A stretch of DNA of 64,000 nt from Typhlomys cinereus (Eukaryota; Chordata; Mammalia; Rodentia; Platacanthomyidae), in assembly GCA_023101885.1 (NCBI GenBank), contig JALPQD010000513.1, forward strand, positions 1 to 64,000. Reading direction: 5' to 3'. Below, one piece after another: positions 1 to 11,127 of this stretch; the first letter of the stretch is position 1; every line of letters starts with the position of its first letter. The notes under the pieces were generated by a model. The model had not been told where the DNA came from. It saw only the letters and a program-made list of their open reading frames with translations, and did not search any database. Made by a program: the position numbers and the translations under genes.

Positions 1-725
1 CCCGTCAGCTGTTTGGTGGCATAGCGTCGTGTCAGAGAAAAGAGGGGAGGAGGCAGAAGAGCACAGCACCAAAGTGCAAGTTTCTTGGGAGAGACTCGGC
101 TGACTTCTCCTGGGAGGACCCAGGAGCGGTAGTAGGCAGGGGTAGCACAGACCTCATCCGTCTCTTCTCTTGAAAGGGAAGAAGGATCGTTAGCTGCTTC
201 AAGAGCCAACCCCGAAGCCCACTCCCAGCTCTGGACTGACCTGCGTGTGCGTGTGCGTGTGCGTGTGTGTGTGCGTGTGCATGACTTATCAGTGCCCTAG
301 TTGTCCCGTCTGTGAACCAGGGATTATAATGTGTGGGCTCAGTGAGTTCCTGCAGGCAGAGCCTTTGGAGCAGTTACGCACCTGACACTTGAGTGCTTCC
401 CAGGTGCAGTGGCTGTGCTACCATCTCTCTTGCCCCAGGGCTGGTGGGCTCTTGAATGAGAAGGTCCCCTATGGGTCCAGCAGGGCTGAAGTCAGCTGGC
501 TAGAAAAGGCTTCCCTATGTCCTGTGGGCCCTGCTGACCCTATTCCCCACCTGGGGACTTCTAGTCCCAGGGAGGTTGACACATTCTGAGGCTAGTGTAA
601 GAGGCAGGCATCCAGGAAGGAGGGCAAGAGGGCCTAAGGGGCTAATGGAGGCGGCTTTCTAAGATGTCTGGAGTGGCTGTGGGTTAGCAGGAGGGCACAG
701 GCTGCTGGGGTGCGTGTGTGTCTCA
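1..725. other. Repeat-poor sequence, no gene seen
   Basis: No recognisable gene, exon pair or interspersed repeat. A short (GTGC/GTGT) tract lies at about 244-284. The short open frames here lack any recognisable domain and are compatible with chance. Confidence 0.5.
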
Positions 726-728
726 CTT

Positions 729-868
729 AATTTTTTTGAGACAAGGTCTCTATGTATCTCTGGCTGTCCTGAAGCCACGTAAATCACCCTAGGTTGAAAC
801 CCTCCTTGATCCTCCTGTTTCTGCCTTTCTAGTGGGATTACAGGTATATGTGCCTCCTCTCCCAGCTG
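729..868 (-). mobile_element. B1-like SINE (7SL-derived), antisense
   Basis: On the plus strand a T-run is followed by 'gagacaaggtctc', then 'gatcctcctgtttctgcct' and 'gggattacaggt'. This is the reverse complement of the B1 body, whose sense 3' part carries GAGACC..GTCTC-type sequence. It is diverged. The SINE head abuts the purine tract that follows. Confidence 0.75.
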
Positions 869-1411
869 GTTTCTTAAATAAAGAAAGAAAGAAAGAGAGA
901 GCGAGGGGGGAGAGGGAGTGGAGAGGGCAGCGGGAGAGGAGGCGAAGGGCGGGCAGAGAGAGAGAAATGAGAGAGAGCAGAGGAAGGGGAAAGGATAGAG
1001 GAGGAGGAGATGGATGGAAGGAGGCCGACGAAGAGAAAGAAACGGACGAGAGAGGAAAAGGAAAGAAGTAGAAGAGGCAGAAAGAAATGAGAAAGAAAGA
1101 ACGCGGAAGAGAGAGGAGAGAGAGCGGGGGGAGGAGAGGAAAGGAGGAAGGAAGGAAGGGAGGGCGATAGAGAGAAGAGAATAGAAGAAATATCAGAGAC
1201 AACAAGAACAGAAAGAAATAGAAAGAGAGAAAGAAAAGAAGTGAGAGAAACGAAAGAGCGAGAAAAAGGAGAGAAGAGAAGGAGAGAGAAAGACAGAGAA
1301 AGCAAGGAAGAAATAAAGAACAGAAAGAAAGAAAGAAGAAAGAAAAGAAAAGAAAAGAAGAAAGAAGACAAGAAGAGAAAGAAAGAAAGAAAGAATACGA
1401 AAGAAAGACGA

Positions 1412-1451
<40 letters not shown>

Positions 1452-1471
1452 AAAAGAAAGAAAAACCACTG
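869..1471 (+). repeat. Polypurine (GAAA/GGAA/GAGA) tract, about 600 bp
   Basis: Almost uninterrupted A/G on the plus strand, degenerate at the left and resolving into pure (GAAA)n at about 1380-1455. Long open frames on both strands (Lys/Arg/Glu-rich, or Ser/Phe/Leu-rich) are artefacts of composition, not genes. Strand asymmetry of this length can form triplex (H-DNA). Confidence 0.9.
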
Positions 1472-2694
1472 GCACTGGCTGCCCTGCTTGGGAGAGGCTG
1501 GTCACACAGTGTCCAGCAGGGGGCAGCCGAGGTGCGCGGATGGGCGCCTGGACGGCTGCACAGATACCCGAGAAGGGTCTAGGGCGCTGGGGAGGTCAGA
1601 ATCCCAGGGTCCGCACTTCCTTCAGGGGGGAGGAGGAAAGGGAGGAGGGAGGGCTGCTGTCACACCCGGGGAGGGGGGGGGCAGAGGCACCAATCATTGC
1701 AATGCTGAGGGCATGTTAGAATCTCCACAGCCAGTGTCCTCCCCAGATCACTTTTGATGGTCTCTGGGGGGCAGGGTTCAGACACCCCTAATACAAAGAT
1801 CTCCCCTGGTTATACTGCAGGACCTGGTTGCAAGGATCTGCAAGAGACACATTCCAGAGCCACCTTTTCCCTCCTGAAAAGACCTGGGTGGGTTTTAGTC
1901 CCAGGAGCGACAAGGGAGCTCTTGGCTCATCTGCAGGCTGAGAAGTGGTGGTGAGGTGGGCAGTACATGCGGGAGGTGCCTGCCCCCACCTGCTGGAGGA
2001 CGAGGTGCTGGGGTGTGTGTGTGCGTGTGCATGTGTCACAGGTATCCTGCGTTGGCAACCATGGGCGTCCCGTGTATGCGTGGACTTGTTCTGTGATGGA
2101 GCATCCAACTATCTGCGTGACATCATCGCTCTGCCGCATGCAGGACTTTTGGAACTTGTTTTGCCTGTACTACGTGTACTTGTTGGTACATGAAAATCGC
2201 TGTGTACCCCCAGCCGCTGCACAAACATACACGCGTGCCAGCGACACACGTGCATCCACATGTCTCTCCCTGGATCCTATAGTGAGCTTCCAGTATTAGT
2301 GGGTCTTTTTGAGCCGGCGGAGAAGTGGAAACGCGGCGGCGGTGGAAGTGTTTTTCCTTTCTTCTCTCCTGCAGCCTGATCGATATGCGCCTCCGGTGCA
2401 GCCTCCCCAAAGACCACACGCAGGCAGGTTCTGTGCGGACAGAGTCAAGTGCGAGCTTAGAAAAACCCACAGCCCTCCAGGCACAATCCCTCCAGCGGCC
2501 TGGAGGTGGGTAGCTGCTCTGGCTGGCGCAGCCTCGCATCAGGTGCCGATTGACTGCCCAATAGACCAGGCTAGGCATGTTGCCAAGGACATGGGCTTAG
2601 CTTGCACCTCTTTTAAGCAGGCCGACAAATGGGTGCCACATGATATCACTATTTTTCCAATATTCATTTAGTATTTATCTACTGTGAGTGTGTT

Positions 2695-2700
<6 letters not shown>
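1472..2700. other. Unassigned sequence
   Basis: G-rich around 1625-1690, with short TG/CA patches at about 2015-2035. No repeat family or gene recognised. Short open frames show no domain. Confidence 0.4.

Positions 2701-2733
<33 letters not shown>
2701..2733 (+). repeat. (TG)n microsatellite
   Basis: Perfect TG dinucleotide run preceded by imperfect TG repeats from about 2685. Confidence 0.95.
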
Positions 2734-2738
<5 letters not shown>

Positions 2739-2830
2739 GACATTCTGTTAGTATCCTCTAGCCCTTCATGGGGCCAAAATCATCTGAATGATTGCAGTAG
2801 CTTCTTTCTCTCTTCCTCCCTCCCTATTGT

Positions 2831-2831
2831 T

Positions 2832-2886
<55 letters not shown>

Positions 2887-3118
2887 GTGTGCGCACTGTG
2901 TGTCCCTGTGGAGCACCAAGGGTGACTTCGGGAATCATCCTGGATTGCTTTTACCTCCTTCTTGCTTCACTCTGGGATTTCCCAGGCTCTGCACACCAGG
3001 ACTGGAAGTACAGGTTGTTGCGGTTTCTGCCTGTTGTTTTTACATGGGACCTGGGATCTGAACTCAGGACCTTCTGCTTGGGAGACGGGGTCTTAACCTG
3101 AGCCATCTCTCCAGCCCT
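2831..3118 (-). mobile_element. B2-like SINE, older subfamily, (TTTA)n tail
   Basis: The reverse complement begins 'GGGCTGGAGAGATGGCTCAG', the tRNA-derived pol III promoter head. The body matches other old copies here (6939, 38600, 46345). The A-rich tail has become a pure (TTTA)n run at 2831-2886. A perfect 15-bp TSD, 'ctccctccctattgt', flanks it at 2816-2830 and 3119-3133, so both ends are certain. Confidence 0.9.
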
Positions 3119-3133
3119 CTCCCTCCCTATTGT

Positions 3134-3250
3134 AAAGACAGGGTCTTATGTAGCCCCAGCTGGCCTCAAACTCACTATACAGCTAAGGCAGGTCTCAGAC
3201 TCCTCGTCCTCCTGCTTCTCACCTCCGGAGTGCGGGGATGACAAGTGTGT
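3134..3250 (-). mobile_element. B1-like SINE, antisense
   Basis: Carries 'agacagggtcttatgtagcc', 'tcctcctgcttctcacctcc' and a degenerate end, giving the B1 body in reverse complement. The SINE at 2831-3118 inserted directly beside its tail. Confidence 0.75.
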
Positions 3251-4107
3251 AAACCATCGCAGCTGTCTGCATATTATGGTGGCTTCTTTTTTCCCCCCAC
3301 ATTTTATTTTTTTCCTAATCACACAAGCTCAATAAGTACTCCGTCCTCCTCCTCCCCCTCCTTCTCCCTGTTGTCATCTAATTCACTCTCCCCCCTTCCT
3401 TCACTCTCCTCCCTCCCTCCCCCTCTCCCAGTGTTTCCCTCGTCCCCCCTCCCATCTCCTGGAGCATCCATTTACGAGGGCACCGAACCTTCCTCTGAGT
3501 CCTTCACCCTAGTGAGGGTTCAGGAGTCAGTGGCATAGGCTTTGGGCCCCTTCTTGGGCTCCCCATTAGCATGGGAACTGTTTAATCCCTTGCTTCTAAG
3601 GATCCTGCTGCCTGGAGCCTTCTCCCCTGTGATCCCTCCAAGACTTTGAGGGGGGCTGGTCATTGACATGTCCGCCATTGTGCAGGTCAGGCAAAGTCCA
3701 GTCCTGGCGGCTGCAGTCCTAACTTGTGTGGAGCATCTTACATATCATTGGTCCTCCCCACACCGAGCCTCCTGCCCTTTGGGTTGCTGCTCTGTGTTAA
3801 CCTGCGTTTCTTCTGTTGACTCACTTCCAGGCAATAGCCAATGTGTGGATCCCCATCTCTGGCTTCTTCGGGCGTCTCCCGGGTCAGCCTGACATCTCAG
3901 AGTATCACTCTGGCCGCACTGCTGAGGCAGCAGGCCGAGAAGGCTTCACGCTCCCTGTGACGCAGCGGTTCCTGCAGAGGCCTCAGGGTGGAATCGTTCC
4001 TCTTGTGACCTACGGCCAGCCGAGGCCTCCCTTGGGATTAGGTTAGGTGTCCTGGTAGGAGGGGTGAGAGTTGCAGCAGGAGGGAGGGACTCTTTGACTA
4101 AGAGGAG
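3251..4107. other. Unassigned sequence with C/T-rich patch
   Basis: A pyrimidine-rich stretch at about 3285-3450 is followed by apparently single-copy sequence. No gene or repeat family recognised. Confidence 0.4.
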
Positions 4108-4216
4108 GTTCTTCTCCTTGGATAGGCTTTTGCTATTGTAGCCTAGGCCGGCCTGGAACTTGTCATCCTCCTGCCTCAGCTTCATGAGCTCTGGGATTGC
4201 ACGCATGTGCACCATG
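4108..4216 (-). mobile_element. B1-like SINE, diverged, antisense
   Basis: Contains 'gtagcctaggccggcctgg', 'catcctcctgcctcagcttc' and 'gggattgcacgcatgtgcac', a diverged reverse-complement B1 body. Confidence 0.7.
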
Positions 4217-4439
4217 CTTGGGTTAAGGAAAATCTTTATGTCTCCAAACTCTGGGGACGATGGACACTTCAGGCTGAGGGGACTAGTGTCTGTTCCCTAG
4301 ACAGGCCTGGTGGTGGGGGAAGGGCAGGTGGTGTTTCCAAGCTATGTGGGATCCCCAGTCTTGCCAAGTATGCTGGTGTGGGAGCTGGAGGATCTTGAAG
4401 GCTGGGATACTAGGCTTGTCACGCTGGGCCTTGTTGAAT

Positions 4440-4490
4440 GGTGGCGGGGGTGTGGGGTGGGGTGTGGGGTGGGGGGGGTGGGGGAGTGGC
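4440..4490 (+). repeat. G-rich tract, quadruplex-capable
   Basis: At least six runs of three or more G separated by 1-3 bases ('ggtggcgggggtgtggggtg' onwards), ending in a run of eight G. This satisfies the usual G3+N1-7 quadruplex pattern. Confidence 0.8.
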
Positions 4491-4534
4491 CTCCGGGTGG
4501 ACCTCCTCCTCATCCTCCTCCTTGTCTCTTGTTA

Positions 4535-4880
4535 GCGATGGGTGTCAATTGAATTGAACTTTTAGTATATCTGTGAGGAATGACTTAGTTAAGGCAGAAG
4601 TCTGGGCAAACATGCAGGAGGTTATCTCATTGATGTGGGAAGACCCAGCCCACAGTAGGCGGGGCCATTTCCTGGGCGGATGGATAAGGTAAAATGGAGG
4701 GAGAGCTGGTTGCAATTTGGCAGAATGGCAAGCTAGAAGGGTCCTGTGTCTCTCTCTCAGCTCTCCCTGGGGATATGGTTTGACCCCTGCTGGTAACTCT
4801 CCTGCCATGATGGGCTGTAACCTGAAATGAAATCTTGTTCCCCTCAATTGTTGGGTCATGTGTTCATTCCAGCAACAGGA
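4535..4880 (+). mobile_element. ORR1-like MaLR solo LTR (ERVL-MaLR)
   Basis: Starts with 'gtgtcaattgaattgaac' and contains 'gatgtgggaagacccagccc' and 'gtaggcggggccatttcc'. Near its end is 'gccatgatgggctgtaacct' and a degenerate polyadenylation signal. This order fits the rodent ORR1 LTR, from memory of the family. It is diverged and no internal retroviral gene is attached. Confidence 0.6.
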
Positions 4881-5369
4881 GGTGGGGCGTCACTGATGAA
4901 GTTGACCACTGTGGCTTTTGGGCCTTTTGAACTGATTTTGTTGACGCACCATGGAGGGATTTGAAATTTTGGAGGCAGAGCTTAGACGGGCCGTTTGGAG
5001 TAGAGCAGTGTTGAGAGAGACGTGGACTGTGCAGGTTCGGCTCTTGAGGGTTTCCCGGGAACAGGGACTTCAGTGAGCGCTGGCCTCTGCTGTTGTGTGG
5101 AACGGCTCTGTCCATAGCTTTGCCCTTTGCAGTACTGGATCCCGGAGCGTCCCCCTGCACAGATGGCATGGAAGTGGGGGCAGTCCTGGTGGTTTGCACC
5201 TCGATGGTTGTCAGGGCACTTCTTGTGGCTTTGTTTGTCCTGGTGCCGTTGAATTTGGCTCTGCCTCTGCAGCTCCCTGTTCAGCTCCGTGACAGTTCGC
5301 AACATGTTAGCTTTGCTGCAGGAGTCCTGGTCTGCAGACTTCGGTGCATTGCCCTCCGTTGCAGTGTCT
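4881..5369. other. Unassigned sequence between two oppositely oriented MaLR LTRs
   Basis: About 490 bp with no recognised repeat. It lies between a plus-strand and a minus-strand ORR1-like LTR, so it could be MaLR-derived internal sequence or unrelated DNA trapped between two insertions. I cannot decide by eye. Confidence 0.35.
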
Positions 5370-5720
5370 CTTCATGTTGCTGATAAATACACAACAGAAC
5401 AACTTAGGGGAACACATGGTTTATTTCAGTGAACAATTATGGTCACAGTTCATAGTTCAACCTGGCCGCAGAGTTCATAACAACAGGAACCAAAGGCCAC
5501 ACCGTATCCACAGGAACTTCTGAGACGCACTTCTCACTTGCCAGGCTGCCAAGTCCACTAACTTTCCGAACCAGTTCTCTCTATCCCATCCACCCAGCAT
5601 GAGCTGGATCTTCTTTCATCAGTGTGACTATTTCCCAGAGGGCTTGTCTGAACTACCAACTCTTCATGGACATGCACAAAGCCTTGGTTTTCAATGGTCA
5701 GTTGACCCCTGTCTTTAACC
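5370..5720 (-). mobile_element. ORR1-like MaLR LTR, antisense
   Basis: On the plus strand: 'tgctgataaata', then 'acatggtttatttcag' (reverse complement of the AATAAA polyadenylation region), then 'cacccagcatgagctggatc', ending in a diverged 'gtcagttgacccctgtc'. The order matches the copies at 20065 and 27770. Confidence 0.6.
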
Positions 5721-6394
5721 GGTATGTCTTTTTCTCAAACAAATTCCACCGTGTGATACGGCACCCCCATCCTCAGCAATGTGTGTAATAGAGGTGGATG
5801 GGGTGTATAGAACTCTGTACAGAACTAACACATAGCTGAGAGTGGACAGCTGGGGGGGTCCAAAGAGGGTACCCAGTGAGGAAGAAGGGTGGGCAGTAGG
5901 GACACAGTGGGTTAGTACCTTGGATGGTCTGTGGTTCTGAGTGTGTCTATTGTCCTCTCTGCTGATATACTGGCCAGAAACTTGCCTAGATGTATTCGTC
6001 ACAGTTACCCAGTGACTGTGTGCCCTCCCCATCTCTCCACTGGGGTCTCCGCAAGACAAGAGCCCTGGCCAAAGCTTGTCTTGGGTACAGCGTCCATTCT
6101 GTTGGATTCAATTCACTTTGGTCCTGTTCAACTCAGTAGTGCTACAATATGCATGGCCCTAAATGACACTTGGCTTCTGGCCTCTGGATTGGTAGTTTTA
6201 AGTAGAGTCATAAATGCCCAATTCAAGGCTGTTCAGTCCTGAGAAAGGAGTGCCAGGAGCCCCACTTGGTGGGGTTGATGGTTGGGACAGTAGGGGTGGG
6301 CATGTGTGATAGGGGACTGGATGAGGTAGAGCCTGGAGATGATTCTCTAGGGCGTAGAAGGATCTGGAGGGATACAAAGAGATGACCGGAAGAA
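5721..6394. other. Unassigned sequence
   Basis: No gene or repeat family recognised over about 670 bp. Scattered open frames under 115 codons show no domain. Confidence 0.4.
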
Positions 6395-6560
6395 GTCAGG
6401 AGGTGAGTTGTGGCTGGGTGCACGGTAGGTTTGAGAGTTTGTGTGCAGAGCATCATGGTCTGTACCCCCAGCACTTGGGAAGTGGAGGCAGGAGGATGAG
6501 AAGCTTAAGGTCAGACTCTAAGCAAGTTGGAAGCCGGCCTGGGAAGATGCGAGGCCTTAT
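6395..6560 (+). mobile_element. B1-like SINE, sense
   Basis: Contains 'catggtctgtacccccagca' (B1 A-box region 'gtaatcccagca'), 'gtggaggcaggaggatgaga' and 'ggccttatcccagaca'. It is diverged but its order is intact. Confidence 0.7.
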
Positions 6561-6938
6561 CCCAGACATAGGGTATGTTTCCTCTTATATGTAGAATCTA
6601 GACTTTAGTATGTATAGGATACGGAAGTAGAAAGGGACTAAGAGAGAGGAAACAGTCTCAAGGAAGTGGGCGGGGAGCAGAGAGAGTTAATGGGGCAGAA
6701 TGGATATGAAGTCGAAGTGAAGAAACTGTTTTGGGGAAGGACGGGGACCACCAAGAGAGTCAGCACACAGGAGAGCGACTGGGAAGAGTGTGTAATGTTC
6801 AAGATGAAACTGGTTTCTTTGCATGCTAATGGCAACTTAATGAGTTTGGTTTTTGCCTGTGGCACTGCAGAATGTGGAAGAGAATCCATGTGCAGTTTTT
6901 ATTTATTATTTATTATTTTCCCATGTGCAGTTTAAAAA

Positions 6939-7015
<77 letters not shown>

Positions 7016-7240
7016 GTGTGTGTGTGTGTCCCTGTGGAGGATCAAGGGTCAGGAATCATCCTGGATTGCTTCTGTCTCCTTTTTGCTTCTCTCTGGAATT
7101 TCCCAAGCTCCACCCACCAGGTCCAGAAGTGCAGGCCACTGCTGTTTCTGCCTGGTATTTTTACGTAGGATCTGGGACCTGAACTTAGGACCTTCTGCTT
7201 GTGAGATAGAGTCTTAACCCCTGAACCATCTCTCCAGCCC
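6939..7240 (-). mobile_element. B2-like SINE, older subfamily, (ATCT)n tail
   Basis: The reverse complement starts 'GGGGGCTGGAGAGATGGTTC'. The tail position is occupied by a pure (ATCT)n, equivalent to GATA on the sense strand, at 6939-7015. The flanks 'catgtgcagtttaaa' and 'catatgcaatttttaaa' form an imperfect TSD. The body resembles the copies at 2831 and 29310. Confidence 0.85.
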
Positions 7241-7257
7241 CCATATGCAATTTTTAA

Positions 7258-9587
7258 AGAACACTTGTATGGGGCTAGTGGGCCTTCTCAGGTTATTGGG
7301 TGACACGGCTGGGTGGGGAGCTGGGCTGACAGTAGCTGCCCTGAGCTGGTACAGGCTGGGCCTGCGCAGTATGGTCCCAGGGGAGCAGGGAGGCAAAGAT
7401 TGTCTTTTAGAGACAGTGAGTGAGTGGGGACATTCTTCTTGTAGGTCCCTCTGCCTCCTTTTTCTCCACTGAGCTAGCACTGAGGCCAGGAATGTTCCAG
7501 AAGGACAAACAAGGTTGCAGCCCCCTCAGGAGAGTCTTGCCCCGCTTCCAGAAGGGACCCCGAGGAAAGCAGCCGGAGGCAGGAGGGAGCGCACCCGCTC
7601 AGGTTCCAGGGCTGAGGACGGGAGGAGAGCATGCTGGGATGAGAGGCTGATGAGCTGATGATAATAATTATGACAATTATGCAAAATACACAAATAATAA
7701 TTATGGAAAATCACGATTATTTTGTGGGTGGGAGACGGCTGTAGCTTTTTGGAGCTGCATGGTGGAGCGGGGTGGTGTCCCTTTTCTTGGGGGCGGCTGA
7801 GTGTCACAGCCAAGCTCAGGGCTGGTTGGCAGGACCCAGGGCTTCCATTCCTCCCTTGCTCTGGGTCTCAGTCAGATCTTGATTTCCTCAGATGAGCCAG
7901 CCTCGGGTCAGTGGACCTTTTGGTTCCTGTCTCAGGTGGTGGGGGGGCAGGGGAACTGAGATAAGACAGTGATGAACCTAGAGGAAGAATTCAACATGGC
8001 AGGGACCCCAAGTCTCCTGATTCTATTTCTGAAGTCTAAGACCCCTACAAGGCAGGTTAGTACCAAGGAGGGATGGGTTCTCTCTCTGGGATGTGTTCTA
8101 CCCAGCAACCCAGCGGGAGGGAAGAAGGACTGACTGATTAGGGCCCTTCCTGTGTTCTAGCTTATTTCCCTCAATCCCACCAGCACGCTCAGCTTGTGTC
8201 ATGGGAGGCAGGGTTGTCCTGTTGTTGTGGGTTAGAGCATAGAAAGTCCACTTCCCATGTTTTCACTAGGGGCTTGAGGAGGGCATTCCTTATGTTTGGA
8301 AATTCCACAAAAGTGGTCTTGGAAACTGAGGTAGCCTAGATTTAAGATGGCGCCAGTCAGATGATTCAGTACCTGGAGGGAATTCATTAGCTCTTCAAAC
8401 ATGACTTTTCCTTTTCTCTGCCTTTCCTGGTTTGCTGTCTGTCTAGTAAGTCTTTTCCTTCTGACTCAAAATCCTGATTGGCTCAGTCAATGACTAATGC
8501 GTCTAGTGGAGCCTTTTGCATTGGGCCATGTGACAGGCTCCTAGGGATAGGCTACCCTCATGTCAGGTGGTCATTTGTGGTCCAGTTCTGAGCTGGCAGA
8601 GTAGTTTCAAATGAAGAAACCTGGCTTGGGCAGTGGCTTTGGCCGGCAGGCTGTGGGTGAATGCCAGATGTGAGGTTTAGATCCTTGGGTGATAGTGAGT
8701 TCTGGAAGGTTCTTGGGCATGTGGTTGAGGTCGGAGGGTAGAGGGCAGTCAGGCAGGCATGTGACTGGCTATTTTTTCTGTCCAGGGAGAGTTGAGGGGC
8801 TGGGCTGCCTAGTCTAGAGGGCAGGGCCAGGTTGGGCACAAGGTTGCCACAAGGTTGCCAGGACTCCATGTGTAACGTGTGGCTTTCCCTCAAGGTCTGC
8901 ACATGCAGGGGCAACAAGCTGTTTCCTTTCTCTGCATCCTTTGCCTCAACGTGGCTTCAGGGCCTGGCGGAGGGAGCTGGGTTTACAGGCTCAGCAGTTG
9001 GAGGGTGGTGGGGGGAGGGACAGGAGGTTTTTGGTGGGAGGATCCGTGGCCAGGTCTGAAAGACAGAAGCAGGAGGAGGGGAGGGGCAGTTCTGTGAAGG
9101 AGGCTGCTGGGTGCAGCAAGGGCTTGTGGGACGGAAGGTGAGATTTTTCAGCCAACAGATGGAAGGAATGCTGGGAGGCAAAGCTGGAATGTGGCCTCTG
9201 GGAATGTGGGCACAGGCTCATCAGAGCGCAGGGTTGCCTAGAGCTCATGCTTGGGGAAACTCGGGGTACCAGATCCCAGAGCCATCTTCAGGGTGCGTTG
9301 TAATGAAACCCCAGGCCTGGACGGTGCTTCAGGCAGTCAGCAAAAGTGTCAGGAGGAAGGGGCCTCAGTGAGCAGGAGGAAGCACCCTTAGGTGACCTCA
9401 TGCTGACATCCACGTTGCTGCCTCGTCCTCAAGCAGTGTGAATGAATGTGGGTGGCGGAAAGTTCTCTGTCAATTACCCAGAGGCTACACCTCCTCACTG
9501 GTTGTTGTGCTGATAGGACCCCCCCATCCCCCTTCCGCTGCCCTATGCAACACAGCAAGGACACTTCCCATTCAATTTCATATAAAT
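7258..9587. other. Repeat-poor island with an AT-rich motif cluster
   Basis: About 2.3 kb with no clear interspersed repeat. At 7655-7725 an AT-rich block contains 'ataattatgacaattatgca' and 'aataataattatgg', which are clustered ATTA/TAAT homeodomain-type cores. 'aagatggcgcc' (YY1-like core) lies at about 8344. Several G-rich stretches occur at 9000-9090. No coding exon identified. Confidence 0.45.
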
Positions 9588-9623
9588 CTAACCCTAACCC
9601 TAACCCTAACCCTAACTCTAACC
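9588..9623 (-). repeat. Interstitial telomeric repeat, (CCCTAA)n
   Basis: About six CCCTAA units in a row, the last two degenerate (CTCTAA, CCTTAA). This is the vertebrate telomere hexamer in C-rich orientation, well inside a contig. It is followed at 9633-9648 by a small palindrome, CTCAAG/CTTGAG around TTCA. Confidence 0.92.
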
Positions 9624-9830
9624 TTAATTCTCACTCAAGTTCACTTGAGCCAGTGCCCCTTCATGATGAAGAAAGCTCGGGCCTGGCCACCCCCATTTTA
9701 CAGATGACATGAATGAGGTTCTTGGAAGGTTAAACAACTAGCCAAGAGCTCTACACAGCGGTCAGGGAAGGCTGGTCCCAAGCCCGGAGCTACTTAAAAC
9801 AAGCAAAACAAAACAAAAAGTCACCTGTGG

Positions 9831-10057
9831 CTGGGAGACGATGGTTCAGTGGGAAAAGTGCTCACTGTGAAAGCATGAAGGCTGAGCAGTGCATCTGTTA
9901 ATCCCAGCGATCCTACAGCGAGGAGGTGGGCGGAGGCAGCAGAATCCCAGAAGCCGAGGGGCGACCAGCCTGGTATATGAAGGGGTGAACTAGAAGAGAC
10001 CGTTTCAGAAGAGGTGGAAGGTGAGGCATACCTTCACATGCCCACGCACTGTGGTGT

Positions 10058-10120
<63 letters not shown>
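9831..10120 (+). mobile_element. B4-like composite SINE with (CA)n tail
   Basis: A tRNA-like head ('gctgggagacgatggttcag') leads into a B1-like segment ('ttaatcccagcgatcctaca', 'gaggtgggcggaggcagcag', 'cgaccagcctggtatatga') and then a (CA)n run at about 10063-10118. This is the layout of an ID/B1 fusion. Confidence 0.6.
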
Positions 10121-10989
10121 AGCGGCCTGGACCTGGAAGTCATTGTGTCTCTCTGGCTTTCATTTCCAGTCAGACAGAGTTCTACAGAGGGTCTGTGTTC
10201 ATTAAAGACACGTCATCGCTGGATGCTGTAATTTACACCTAAAACTCATCTGGGCCCCGTGACAGTTCCACAAGGCAGGTGCTGTCAACCGTCTATTGGC
10301 AGGAATAAGAAAGAAAGAAAGAAAGAGGCAAGTTATAACTCCCAGCTCTTCCAGCCATAAGCAGGGGAAAGTTAATGCTGGTGCACGCATCACAGGGGAT
10401 GGTGGGGGAGAGAACTGCCGTGAATGCTGGGAAACGAGATCGGCTGACCCAATAGGCGTTTTTCAAGTACGCACACCAGTCCCTCCTGTGGGAACCTAAG
10501 ACATTCATTGTGGTGCTGCAGGTAGTCAGGAATGGGACCAATGGCCCGTCACCTGGGGATGGTGGGTTGTGGCTGGTCACACAGCGAAGGCTGGTGGTAG
10601 GTTCCTTCCAGATGTGCGGATCTGGAGGCTTGTCCAGGTGTTAGGTCTCAAGGGAACAAGCAAGGCTGGAGTTATGTGGATCCCATTTTCCTTAGGTAGC
10701 TAGATAGAAAACAACAAAAAGAGAGAAAGAAGTTTATATACTTTTTATGTGTATGTGTTTGTGTAGGTTTAGAAAGTGGCATCAAAAGATGTCCACCCTC
10801 CATGAAGACCGCGGGGACTCTGATGGGCTGGAGAAGGAGGAGGAGTCGCTTTCCACGAACTCTGCGTCCGTCCATTCCTGCAGCCTGGGACAGTCATGGG
10901 GGGCTTCAAGGAGGTGGCGATGTTTGAGTTGAGTGTTGAAGCTTGCTGGATGGAAGCTTACTGTTTAGTGAGACCGGGGTCGACATTTT
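10121..10989. other. Unassigned sequence
   Basis: Short (GAAA)n at about 10305-10325. Otherwise no gene or repeat recognised. Confidence 0.4.
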
Positions 10990-11110
10990 ATCTTTTGAGA
11001 TGGGGTCTTTGTAGCCCGGGCTTGTTCTCAAACTCTCTATGTCGTCAATGATGACCTTGAACTTTTGATCCTCCTGCTTCTGCTGGGATTTACGGTCACA
11101 TGTGGCCACA
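10990..11110 (-). mobile_element. B1-like SINE, antisense
   Basis: Contains 'gagatggggtctttgtagcc', 'tgatcctcctgcttctgctg' and 'ggatttacgg', a reverse-complement B1 body. Confidence 0.75.
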
Positions 11111-11127
11111 GCTGCGTTGGTTTTGAA

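Noticed and set aside
789..1582. Long Ser/Phe/Leu- and Lys/Arg/Glu-rich open frames
   Set aside because: They lie in a polypurine tract and appear on both strands; composition, not coding.
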